Assembly: GCA_944990035.1 (NCBI GenBank)
Contig: CALYLX010000037.1
Span: forward strand, 124,001 to 188,000
From: Clitopilus passeckerianus
Taxonomy: Eukaryota > Basidiomycota > Agaricomycetes > Agaricales > Entolomataceae
DNA: 64,000 nucleotides
Direction of reading: 5' to 3'
Each line of letters begins with the position of its first letter. Within the stretch, counting starts at the first letter, position 1. Both the position numbers and the translations under genes were made by a program. Below are positions 54,388 through 64,000 of this stretch, in pieces. The notes below the pieces were generated by a model. The model saw only the letters and a program-made list of their open reading frames with translations. It was not told where the DNA came from and did not search any database.

Positions 54388-55052
54388 GCCCTGCTCCCTC
54401 AGCCCCTTCCTCTCCAGAGCACAAGCACAGGAAGGACGCCTCTGGTGCTGCTATAGCACAGCCCAAGTCCAGAACTGCCTCCCGGGCAGCCTTCCTCACC
54501 CAAACAGAGTTCAAGTCTCTGTTTCCTAGACATAAAGAGAAGGACTTTTATACCCTGTTTTTACAGGCTACAGAGGTGGCTATCAGGGATGATGTCAAGG
54601 CCTTTACCAACACTCTTGTGACTATGCAAGGATGGATGGACCATTGTCCTCCTAGTGCTGTAGATGAACTTCAAGCGAGGTACATTGCAGACGCCCTTGG
54701 TGCAACAGTTGCGCGTGCAGCAGCTGTTCATATCACAGACTATCTCGGCACAGATGAGGGGTCTCTTGTACAAGTCAGCTCTGGGTGATCGTGCTGCCTG
54801 TGTTTAATCTTTTATGTGTTACAAACATGTATCTTCACTACATCTTTATTCACAAAATGTGAATAGAAATTATGATCTCATTGCATCACTCCTAGAAGAA
54901 CATAAGAATGATTTTGACATGCTTTTTCTCCAAGAGCCGCTTATATGTTGCACTGTGTCCACTACCAAGCTGGAAGGGGAGGCGGGAATTGGTGCTCCCA
55001 CTCACCCAGACTGGCTCGTCATGTTCAGATGTCCAGCTTCTGATACCGACCA
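54388..55052 (+). mobile_element. LINE fragment 2 (plus): ORF1 N-terminal part joined to start of ORF2
   Basis: Begins right after the A-run of LINE copy 1 with ORF1 sequence (SPEHKHRKDASGAAIAQPKS; HITDYLGTDEGSLVQ). Near 54776 it jumps to the last codons of ORF1 (ALGDRA). The usual TTTAATCTTTTATG link and the ORF2 endonuclease start (54814-55050) follow. ORF1 middle and all later parts are missing. Confidence 0.75.
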
Positions 55053-55440
55053 CCCTTCTCGCATCGCCCTCCACCCCTAGAAAGCCTGGTGGCTCCCTAG
55101 AACCCTTTGACGACAAATCCATCCCTGTGCGCCCTACTGCAGGTGGAAGTAAGCGTCCTACTCCAGCAATGGAGGAGGATGATGAATTTTATGCAGGAGA
55201 GGGTGAACAACCTTTCTCCCCCTCCTCGCCGGAACATAAGCATGGGAAGGACACATCTGGTGCTGCTGTTGCACAGCCCAAATCCAGAACTGCCTCTAGG
55301 GCTGGTTCACCCTCTCAAACAGAGTTTCTCCCCCTGGTAACTGGTCATGATGAGTTGGAGTCCTGCAGTTTGACACTGCAGGCCACTGAGAGTGCTGCAG
55401 AGGATGATGTTGAAGCGCTCACAGACTCCCTCTCAACTAT
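55053..55440 (+). mobile_element. LINE fragment 3 (plus): ORF1 N-terminal region
   Basis: Reads RKPGGSLEPFDDKSIPVRPT, MEEDDEFYAGEGEQPF, HKHGKDTSGAAVAQPKSRTA and ESAAEDDVEALTDSLSTI. This is the same ORF1 region as fragment 2 but a diverged copy. It is cut off where the A-tail of the minus-strand LINE begins. Confidence 0.7.
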
Positions 55441-55842
55441 CCTTTTTTTTATCAAAGCCCCACGGCCCCGGAGGGGGCATTTGACAATTTATATTCCGGC
55501 GCCCGATCGCAGTCCGGTCACGAGTACCTAAATACATGCATTGTATACTAACGTAAGTACAACCGTGTTCATCAAGTGAACTACACTGAATACAAGGTGC
55601 ACCAAAGAGCAAGCCAGGGTAGCCCCCGAGGATAAATCTATCAATGAGTATGGTGGCATGCAGCTTCCTGCAGAAGCAGCAAGAACCCTGCAGACCAGGC
55701 TTGCCACTATATGAAGGATGCAACACTGACGCCTATGCATGGAAGTCCACACCAGACGCTTCGGCCTGCTCTCTTCAAATAAATTGGTGTGCACCAGGCA
55801 CCCAGACAAGATAGTCAAGGCGCAGTGGTGCAAAGGAGCCCG

Positions 55843-58800
55843 TTACAGGCATTTGTCAGCAGTGACCACCAGCAGCAGGAGGGGCACCATGAACGCACAT
55901 GGGGGCCTTGTCAGTGGGCCACGTTGCTGTGTCTTCCTGGCCTTGAGAAACAGCGGTGGAGGCTGTTGCAATGGAAACGCAAAAGTGGCAGCATTGTTCT
56001 CGAGGAAGAACAAGAAGGACAACAGCTCCTGGCGCAGGTGCTGCCTGGGCCGTCGTTTGAGGTGCGTGCACTGGTGGAGGATGTGTTCCCTCGTTTCCAG
56101 CACGCGCCAATCACATGCACATGCTGTCTCCCTGTCAAGGTTGAAGCGTGCGCAGAATTCATCTATAGGTGCATGACCCAAGACTGCACGTGTAAGGCAC
56201 GCGGTGTGCGCATTGGAAGAGCCAACACAGCGTAGCCAAGGCCCACCTTTGAGATGTGTGGGCCTTAGGGAAGCACCTTTGTGTGTAAGGCGCAAGAAGT
56301 TGTTGCCAGAGTAAGAAGACTGCTGCAGCAGACAAGTCCACTCATGCAGCATTCTATCTACAGTGCGTTTCCGGGCATACCCAAGGGATGTCCGGGGTTT
56401 GCTACCAGCATCCACATGCAAGCCAGTGGCCGCCAAGTGAGCACGGTGATGGATGTCCCAGTTGAGTCTTGAGGGGACATAAACAAAGTGGACATGCCTG
56501 CCAGCGTTGCCCAAGAGCCAAGCACGTAGTTTGGAGCAAATAGACAGCGAGTGTCCTTGCCCAGAGTGCAGAGATGGGTCCAAAGCCAACCGGATGGCTT
56601 TAGTCAAGTTTGAGAGCACAACTATCTTGACACAGTTGTTACGCAAAACAGCCTTGCTTATAGACAAGTCAATGGCTGCAAGCTCAGCATCGTCAGAGAG
56701 GGCCCTGCCTGACGCCATAGTGTATTTCTCTGGCCCAAAAGTGCCATGAAGGAGGGAGCAAGCAGCAACCGCTTGGTGCTTCCTGCTTTTGGGAACAGAC
56801 ACATCAGCTGCTACCAACACCGTGGTGTCAGACAGATATGCATCAGCGCGAATCACATCCAGGTGGATGCGGCAAGAATCAAGGGCATCCTTGGATGCAG
56901 CAATGATGATGTCAAATGTAATCCTGCCAGAGTGCGTGTCCAACAGGCGGAGACCTGGAACCGCTTCCCCAGGGACAGGATTGAGAGGCTCGGAAACACG
57001 CACTGCATGTACATCAGAGTCCACAACCGTAGATAGCAAGTTGCAGCGCATGCGTCGCGACAAGTTGGAGAGAGACAAAGGAAGACGCATTGCTCCTTCA
57101 TACAGCTGGTGCTTGTCACTAATAAGTGACAGCGTAGGGTGGTTGCCAATCAGGGTGCCAACACGTGCCTGGCCATGTTCGACCAGTTTCTTAATGTGCA
57201 AATGAATGGGAGGGAGACCAGCGATAGTCTCAGCCCCCCCACCCGGCGATGTGCGAAAGGCGCCAGTTGTCCACCTGGCAGCCTTGTGTTGCATAGTGCG
57301 CAAGTGCGACATAGCAGTCTTGCACCTTGCACCTTTGTAGAACCAGAGGCTCACACCATACGTAGCAACCGGGAGGATGCATGCACGGTAGAGCAACTGC
57401 TTCTGCATAGGGGTGATACCCCTCGATGAGTTACCAAGCATGATCAATGCCTTGACAGTGGTCAGAGCCTTGGTAGAGTAATACTTGACATGGTGACTAA
57501 AGGATAGCGACCGGTCAAAGTAGAAGCCCAAGTAGCACCAGACGCTCTTGGGTTGAAGTGGTGAGTTGCCAGTGTGAGGAGCAAAGCCCAAGTCAATGGC
57601 AGAATTGACATTGTTGTGCTTGCGAGAAAAGTGGAAAACCTCTGTCTTGTCATGTTCCAAGACAAGGCCAAGTGCAGTAACAAGCTCTGTGATGACAGCA
57701 TACACTTGTTGGAGTAGGGTGATGTTCTCCCCAAAAGATGGCGACTGGATGATGAGAGAACCATCATCCACATACGACATGAGTGTTGTAACAGCAGGAG
57801 GTATTCTGTGCTCAAGGAGTCTCATCACTGGCACCAAATATAGTGCAGAGAGAAGAGGAGATAGAGCAGATCTCTGGCCAATGCCAACATCTGCAGAGTA
57901 CTTGCTGGACTCTTCGCCATTCCAGCTGTAGGATGTGTGTCTACCAACAAGGTAGGATGCAAAGAAGTTGCAGACCTCTGGCACGAAGCCCACTCTGCGC
58001 AGTGTGCATAGCAGCATGTCATGGTTGAGAGAGGGGAAGAACTGAGCAAGGTCAAATGCGACCACGCTTGTCTTCAACCCTCTAGCCCAACCAGCCTTGA
58101 CAATGTGAGTGAGATAAACACCCGCATCCTCAGTAGAGTGTTGGCGCACACCTCCAAACTGATTGGGGTGGAACATGCCTAATTTCTGTGCTTCAAACTG
58201 CATCCTGTTTGCAAGCATCTTCTCAAAGAGTTTCGCCAATGTGTTGAGCAACACAATAGGGCAGAACATCTTGGGAGTGGAGTAGTGCGGTTTGCCAGGC
58301 TTGGGAACAATGGCAGAGCGCAACTCTTTGAAGTGAGAGGGCCAGTGACCCACCCAAAGGCAGGCATTAGCAATCTCGACGAATTTGGTAGCGATGACAG
58401 TGTCAGCCACCAAGGATTTGAGCTGATACCATGTGAGGTGATCAGGCCCTGGAGCAGAAGTGTTTGAACACTTTGCTAGTTTTTCTCTGAGTTCGTTAAT
58501 GCCAAAGTCCTACCACTCGTGCGGAGGAGACTGAGGCATATCGTCAAGCACAGAGGGATCAACAGGGCGGTCAGATGCCGAGTTGTATGTTGAGTCAAGA
58601 GCAGCCCAAAGCGACTCGAGAGAATTGCAAGGTTCGCCATTGTGGCAAATTGCTTCATGTGTAGGGAGCTCGCGCTGCTTGGCCCAGCGCATAAGATCCC
58701 ATAGACGCTTATTGGTAGTAGCAATCGTCTGGATTCTACTATCAAAGAACTTGCGCTTGGCCACCTTGGTGGTCCGGCGGAACGCCTTGTAATCAGCGAC

Positions 58801-59571
58801 TGCCCTAGAAGCGCGATACACTCTAACAGCCTCAGAGCACTCAGGATTTCACCAGGACTTCGACTTGGTGGAGATGCACGCAGTTTTTGAGTTGTTATCC
58901 CAAGACTGCTTGATAGCGGTCGCAACGGCACCAGTGCAGCGTTCGATTGCTTCTGCTGTTGTGAGAGTGGTTGTGTCTAGTGCTCGCAAAGAAGAGGACA
59001 GTTCCTTAAGGAACTCTTTCTATTGCTCATTGCTCTTTGGCAGAGTGATGCGCTCAGTAGCCAGCTGCACAGGCTGGATAGGGAGTGTGATAGTCAGAGG
59101 AGTGTGGTCAGAAGGTTCTTTCCACTCTGTGACCACATTGTGTGAAGTCCCTGTAGTGCGACTCACAGGGAGAAAGAAAAGATCAATGACTAACAGCCTA
59201 AGGCTGCCAGCATTTGGGAAGTGAGTAGGAGTGCGTTCTGGTAGCACGCTAACCTCCAAACCCAGGTCAAGCACAACATCACACAGTTCAGTTGTGACAT
59301 GATTTGTAGAGTCATAGTCCGGATCCCAGACTGACAACTTGCAGTTGAAGTCCCCTGCCATGCAGAGCATGCTTGGGAGACGAGGAGCATTGTCACACAG
59401 CCAGCGGATGGCAGTACCATCCCCCGGGCTAGAGTAGACATTGGCAAAGTGTATTTGAGCACCAACGTCAAAATCATTCTTACGCTCTTCCAAGAGTGAT
59501 GACACAAGATCATAATTTCTATTCACATTCTGTGAGTAGAAGCGAAGCATAGATACATGTTTGTGACGCAT
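55843..59571 (-). pseudogene. LINE ORF2: endonuclease, reverse transcriptase, RNase H-like, Cys-rich end
   Basis: ORF2 starts at ATG 59571 (MRHKHVSMLRFYSQN). The endonuclease lacks about 80 residues between NDFDV and QIHFANVYSSPGD, including the LLLQEP block; GDFNCKLSVWDPDY is kept. Three stops interrupt one frame: 59020-59022, 58849-58851 and 58510-58512. From 58509 to 55843 it is open for nearly 900 codons. Reverse transcriptase: VVAFDLAQFFPSLNHDMLL, GIGQRSALSPLLSALYL, LMSYVDDGSLI (Y-V-D-D), CYLGFYFDRSLSFSHHV. RNase H-like part: VLVAADVSVPKSRKHQAVAA, SDDAELAAIDLS, then VVLSNLTKAI where an Asp is usual, and FVYVPSRLNWDIHHRAHLA. A Cys/His end (CACDWRVLETREHILHQC) follows. Order and domains suggest a Tad1/I-like fungal LINE. 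Confidence 0.85.
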
Positions 59572-59579
59572 AAAGTAAT

Positions 59580-60782
59580 TTAAACGTGAGCAGTACAATC
59601 ACCCAGAGCCATCTGAAATGGTCTCCTCCTGGGTGGTTGAATATTAGCATAACTTTGCAGTGCTCTAACAGAAAAGCGTACCGCATCGTTGATTTCACAC
59701 CGGCGCTAGATCCAGCCAGCATCAAATTGGTGACAAAAGAAGGCGCACTTGGACGAATCCGCCGTGTGTGCCTTGCTGCAATTGATGCACCTGGGTGCAT
59801 GGGGGCACGGTTCACCATCAGGAGTGGCAGGAACCAGAGGATTCATATCAGGCTTCTCCCAGCAGCAGTGGAAAAGCTTGCGATGGTTCTGTGTGTCGTG
59901 ACCATAGCCATAGTATGCGCAGAAGTTGTACTGCTGTCTACAGGACACAGTTGGGTGTCCCCAAGCCCAACAGCGCTGACACTGAGGGACGCCGGCGTGT
60001 ACGCTGGCAGGGGAGACGTTGCAAAGGCGTCCACCAATGGATACCTTCTTATTGGTGATGGACTTGAGGGCGGTACCAGACCTAGAATCCCAGAAGTCGA
60101 AAAAGACCACACACATGTCATGCAATGGGCTGGTGCGATGAATGCGCGGCTTTCCAGCAAGCTAGAGCAACGATGTAGTGGTGTTCTGACACAGGAGTGC
60201 TTCCATGGTGTCAGGAGTGACTGGAGTGCTGCCCACTGCGCCAGAGGAGTAGTAGGGCACACCAGTGATGTGGGTGTAGGAACACAATGCAGGGACCTCT
60301 ACATTCACGTTGACAATTGGCTGGCCACCCTCTGTAAGAGGATACCAAACGCGCTGCACAGCGAGCCGGGTAATGCCCAGATCGCTGTGGGTGGGTGTGT
60401 CACTGAAGTGAACAATAATGGCGTCACCCCTGCCAACTTTGGCATGGATGGCATTGTTGCGAGAACCTCCAGCAGACAGCTGGAGGTTGAGGGTAGAAAC
60501 AGCCTGTTCAGGCGGAATAGGGAGAGGCGCAGGGATGGCATCGCTGCCAGTGCTTCTGCGCACGTAGATGAAGCACTGTCTACACAATGGGCCGCGCGTG
60601 GTGGATTTAAGCTTCTGCTTCTTCATCAAAGGCAAAGGAGCAGAGGGAAGGGGGGAGGATGCTGCCTTGCACTTGTTTGCGTTGGAATTGTTCTTTAGTT
60701 GCGCTACTTCATCCCAGGAGAGTCCAGGGAGATGGCGCGTGAGTTCTGCAAGTTCTGCGCATTGCTGCGCAGTCATGCCCAT
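59580..60782 (-). pseudogene. LINE ORF1 (minus strand), frame-broken
   Basis: Two frames: 60782-60162 (MGMTAQQCAELAELTRHLPG ... CRQCFIYVRRSTGSDAIPAP ... LCSYTHITGVPYYSSGAVGS) and 60125-59706. The second carries the knuckles CQRCWAWGHPTVSC, CAYYGYGHDTQNHRKLFHC (second Cys now Tyr) and CINCSKAHTADSSKC. A frame change between them near 60130-60170 and further damage disrupt it. The stop TAA (59580-59582) is eight bases before the ORF2 ATG. Confidence 0.8.
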
Positions 60783-60901
60783 AGTAACCTCTGCAAAGGA
60801 GTGAGAGGCGGCGTTTTTAGGCCTCCTAGGTGGCTGCGAGGCAACAAAAGCATAGGACGCCTTGGGAGCACGCTGACGCTGTTATAGTTGATGCTTTTTC
60901 G

Positions 60902-61426
60902 TTTTTTCTTTTTTTATCAAAGCCCTACGCCCCCTCCGGGGGCATCTGACAATTTATATTCCGGTGCCCAATTGCAGTCCGGTCGCAAGTACCTAAATAC
61001 ATGCATTGTATACTAATGTACTGTAAGTAAAAACCATGTTCGTCAAGTGAACTACACTGAATACGAGGTGCACCAAAGAGCAAGCTAGGGTGGCGCCTGA
61101 GGATAAATCTAACAATGTGTATAGTAGCGCGCAACACCCTGCAGAAGCAGCAAGAACCCTGGAAACCAGGCTCACTGCTATATGAAAGATGGAGCACTGA
61201 CGTCTATGCATGGTAGAGCATGCCAGACGCTTCAGCTTGTTCTCTGCAAACAAATTGGTGTGCACCTGGCACCCAGACAAGGTTATCCGGGCGCGGCGGT
61301 GCAGTAGAGCCTGTCACAGGCATTCATTGGCAGTGGCCTCCCACAGCGGGGAGGGCATTGCGAAGGCACGTGGCGAAGTTTAGGGCCCCACCTTGCGGTG
61401 GGACCCATTGGTCCTGAGATTGCTAG
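60902..61426 (-). mobile_element. LINE 3'-end fragment (minus strand)
   Basis: 5'-truncated copy: T-run (60902-60915), GCTTTGAT box and a perfect GCCCCC-GGA-GGGGGC hairpin (60929-60943, sense on minus strand). It continues with 3' UTR matching 55480-55870 with many differences. Ends at the TA where Tc1 copy D starts. Confidence 0.8.
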
Positions 61427-61428
61427 TA

Positions 61429-63034
61429 CAGTAGGCAACAAAACCCTTCCAATGTTTGCTACTTTTCCAAAGATGTATTAATAGCTAATGAAATAAATTA
61501 TGCAGAATCTTGAAAATAATATATATCATAGTTCAATCTCTTGGCTTGATGCTGACATAACCCTGAGGCTGTGCTTCCACGTTTAGCAGGTGTTTTACAC
61601 AGTACAAGGTGGTGACCCATTAGAAGGGTTTTGTTGCTACTGATTTTAAAAACAGAAATACATTAATTTTAGTACTTAGTCTACTTTCCCTTGGCATCAA
61701 CTACTGCCTGAATCCTTCTAGGCATTGACTCTATTAGGTTCTGGCACACCTCTGCTGGAATCTCATTCCAAACCTTCTCTACCCTTGCCCAAACTCTAAT
61801 ACTTCATTAGATGGAGAATTACACTTGCTAAGCTCTTTTTTGACATGAACCCAAAGATGTTCAATAGGGTTCATATCAGGAGGGTTTGCTGGCCAGATTA
61901 GAACCTTCATTTTGTGGTGTTTAAACCATTCCTTGGCCATGTTGCTGGTGTGCTTGGGGTCATTGTCCTGCTGAAAAATCATATCCTTCACTTTTACCTT
62001 ATAGTACTTTAGGCTAGCCTGAAGTTCCTCCTCCAGGATTGAAGTGTAAAGAACCTTGTCCATGGTACATTCAATTCTTGTAGCATATCCAACCCCATCC
62101 CATCCCATACAGCCCCACATCATAATATTTCTTCCTCCAAATTTCCGGGTTTCTTTAACGCGTCGCTTGTTAAGCCCCTCCTCCTTCCCTGCCCACACTC
62201 TCTCATTCCCATCTGCCCCAAACCAGTTGATTTTAGTCTCATCAGACCAATAGACCTTTTTCCAACCATCTACAGTCCACTCCTTATGCCTCTCTGCAAA
62301 CTCCTTTCGTGCATGAATATGCTTCCGGTCAAGTGCAGGTCGTTTCACCTTTCTAAAGGACTTCCAACCAGTGTTTTTGAGGCCCCTGCATACTGTCTGA
62401 GGTGTGACAGTTGTGTTGGTAATATCTTGAAGAACTCTAGCAGCTTGGACAGCTGTAGAAATCTTGCCCATGTGCATCTTGAGTTTTGTGTATTTGATGT
62501 TGGCAGGTGTAAGCTTGGGAGGACAGCCACCAGATGACTTGGGAAGGTGAGGACAATGCTTATCACGTATTCTGCTAATAGAAGCAAGGCCAATACCAGT
62601 CTCTTTATGAATATGAGTGGCAGAGAGGCCAGTATGAAGCAGTTCAATGACACAGGTAGTCTGAGCTTTGGTAAGAGCATGCATGATGGGTTGGGGGCAA
62701 AGCAGCACTTGGGTCAGTTGTATATATAGTGTACTGACACTCTAGTCACATGACCTTGTTGACTACAATCAACAAACTCAAGTATCATGTGACTTATCAC
62801 ATGAATACTAGATTCAAAACACCTAGCAACAAAACCCTTCCAATGGGTCACCACCTTGTACTGTGTGAAACACCTGCTAAAAGTGAAAGCACAGCCTCAG
62901 GGTTATGTCAGCATCAAGCCAAGAGATTGAACTATGATATATATTATTTTCAAGATTCTGGGTAATTTATTTCATTAGCTATTAATACATCTTTGGAAAA
63001 GTAGCAAACATTGGAAGGGTTTTGTTGCCCACTG
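61429..63034 (-). mobile_element. Tc1/mariner element, family II (copy D), minus orientation
   Basis: 1606 bp between TA dinucleotides at 61427-61428 and 63035-63036. Same tips (one base change: CAGTAGGC) and the same long arms with inner inverted words (inner edges near 61638 and 62823) as copies B and C. Transposase on the minus strand. Confidence 0.92.
61669..62684 (-). pseudogene. Tc1-type transposase of copy D, near-intact with late frameshift
   Basis: ATG 62684 opens a frame without stops through all catalytic blocks: helix-turn-helix SATHIHKETGIGLASISRIR, YWSDETKINWFGADG, GCMGWDGVGYATRIE, FQQDNDPKHTSN and PPDMNPIEHLW (DD34E). A one-base frameshift near 61795-61805 (LELWARVEKVWN in copy B becomes LEFGQG, then stop at 61779) removes the last ~40 residues. 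Those residues remain readable in another frame to TAA 61669-61671. The best-preserved transposase of the four, though changes such as GGRPPK to GGCPPK suggest ageing. Confidence 0.88.
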
Positions 63035-63036
63035 TA

Positions 63037-63308
63037 TAGTGGCGAGCCTGGCCTCCAGGGTTCTTGCTGCTTCTGCGGGGCATTGCATGCTACCATACTC
63101 ATCGATAGATTTATCCTCAGGGGCCACCCTAGCTTGCTCTTTGGTGCACCCCGTATTCAGTGTAGTTCACTTGACGAACACGGTTCTACTTAGGTTAGTA
63201 TACAACGCATGTATTTAGATACTTGCGACTGGACTGCGATTGGGCGCTGGAATATAAATTGTCAGACGCCCCCTTCGGGAGCATAGGGCTTTGACAAAAA
63301 AAAAAAAA
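63037..63308 (+). mobile_element. LINE 3'-end fragment (plus strand)
   Basis: 3' UTR only, starting at the right end of Tc1 copy D and ending with hairpin (63268-63282), AGGGCTTTGAC and an A-run (63296-63308). It is opposite in orientation to the LINE 3' fragment on the other side of copy D. Confidence 0.8.
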
Positions 63309-64000
63309 CAAAGAGATGGCGTGGAAGTTCTGCAAGCTCTGCGCATTGCTGCGCAATCATGCCCACAGTGACCTCTGCAAAAGAGCGAGAGGCAGCGTTT
63401 GCAGGCCTCCTAGGCGGCTGTGATGCAGCAGAAGCATAGGGCGCCTTGGGGGCATGCTGACGCTGTTGTGGTTGCTGCTGCTGTGCTGGGACGCATTAGC
63501 AGGCTTTGGGGCATGCGCAGCATGCAGATTAGATGCTCTGCGCGGTGCAGCAGGCACCTGGGGAGGGGAACGGGCAAACCGGCGCTGGAATTGCATCCAG
63601 TTACCCGAATGGATTCGCTCTAGCTGTGTGATACGTTGCTGTGAACTCTAGTCCTTCCATGGGAGCTGGAGATTTGTGACCAGTTGCAGTGTGTTCCGCA
63701 GGTCGGGGAGGGGTAACCTGGGTTCTGGCGCCTTGGGAGGCGCTGGAGGAGGTGGGGGCAACTGCTGGAGCAGGGGGGGCCAGTGCTGCACCATGCCCAC
63801 CTGCAGCAGCAGTAGAGGAAGCAGATGCTGCCTTTGCAGCACCTTTAGGAACAGCAGGGTGTGTAGGGTGCTGCTGGGGGGAAGGGGACAGCAAGATGGC
63901 GTTCAATGCATCCCTAGCGCGTCGCACTTGTGCAAGAGACCCTTCATCTGTGCCGAGATAGTCTGTGATATGAACAGCTGCTGCACGCGCAACTGTTGCT
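63309..64000 (-). mobile_element. LINE ORF1 fragment (minus strand), continues past the window
   Basis: Minus-strand ORF1 N-terminal half in at least two frames (63927-63601 and 63596-63357). It reads VRRARDALNAILLSPSPQQH, an Ala/Pro/Ser-rich linker, then HAAHAPKPANASQHSSSN. At its left end it overlaps the ORF1 part also present at 60719-60896. At the right edge it matches fragment 2 (HITDYLGTDEGSLAQ). The window ends inside this element. Confidence 0.75.

Larger units (their letters stand above)
55443..60896 (-). mobile_element. longest LINE copy (minus strand), both ORFs recognisable
   Basis: 3' end at 55443: A-tail (T-run 55443-55450), GCTTTGAT box, hairpin (about 55465-55478) and ~390 nt of 3' UTR. 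It then runs up through ORF2 (55843-59571) and ORF1 (59580-60782 and beyond) to about 60896, where another LINE 3' end abuts. The 5' part of ORF1 is missing. Confidence 0.85.

Noticed and set aside
59586..60698. 370-codon plus-strand frame
   Set aside because: Exactly antisense to LINE ORF1; the minus strand carries the zinc-knuckle motifs.

Overview
The window reads as nuclear DNA of a filamentous basidiomycete, probably a wood-decaying agaricomycete. Nearly every protein gene is broken by 47-75 nt GT-AG introns. The gene set is eukaryotic: RNA polymerase III, proteasome, Mediator, actin. There are also wood-decay-type enzymes: a cluster of three GMC flavin oxidoreductases and a CYP63-like P450. 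The species cannot be fixed from the sequence alone.

Layout. 0-9.9 kb: two alpha/beta hydrolases, the Pol III largest subunit (RPC1, minus strand) divergent from proteasome alpha-1 (SCL1), and a small probable mitochondrial protein. 9.99 kb: an intron-bearing tRNA-Leu(CAG). 10.4-11.7 kb: an aminoglycoside-phosphotransferase-fold protein. 13.1-21.7 kb: two aryl-alcohol-oxidase-like GMC genes flanking a third, signal-less GMC gene. 23.3-36.3 kb is dense housekeeping: Rab escort protein, nucleolin-like GAR2/NSR1, a fungal signalling-type protein with a receiver-like C-terminus, an unknown Ser-rich protein, MED10, a SEC14-like transfer protein, EMG1/NEP1 and actin. 37.1-42.1 kb: a CYP63-like P450, RPN10 and proteasome beta-7 (PRE4), the last two convergent.

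From about 42.2 kb to the end there are no host genes, only a nested transposon island. It holds an AT-rich degraded DNA transposon with a DDE_1-type transposase remnant, and four Tc1/mariner elements of about 1.6 kb. One belongs to one family and three to another, all flanked by TA and all with long, internally inverted terminal arms. It also holds a decayed Ty1/copia element with part of an LTR, and at least seven pieces of one non-LTR retrotransposon (LINE) family in both orientations, several ending in a conserved hairpin plus A-tail.

The protein most worth following up is encoded at 27493-28983. It joins an alpha-helical N-terminus like those of fungal NLR/STAND proteins to a CheY-like receiver fold. 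It also carries a recent tandem exon+intron duplication. Three proteasome subunit genes in 34 kb and several very short bidirectional promoters are also notable.
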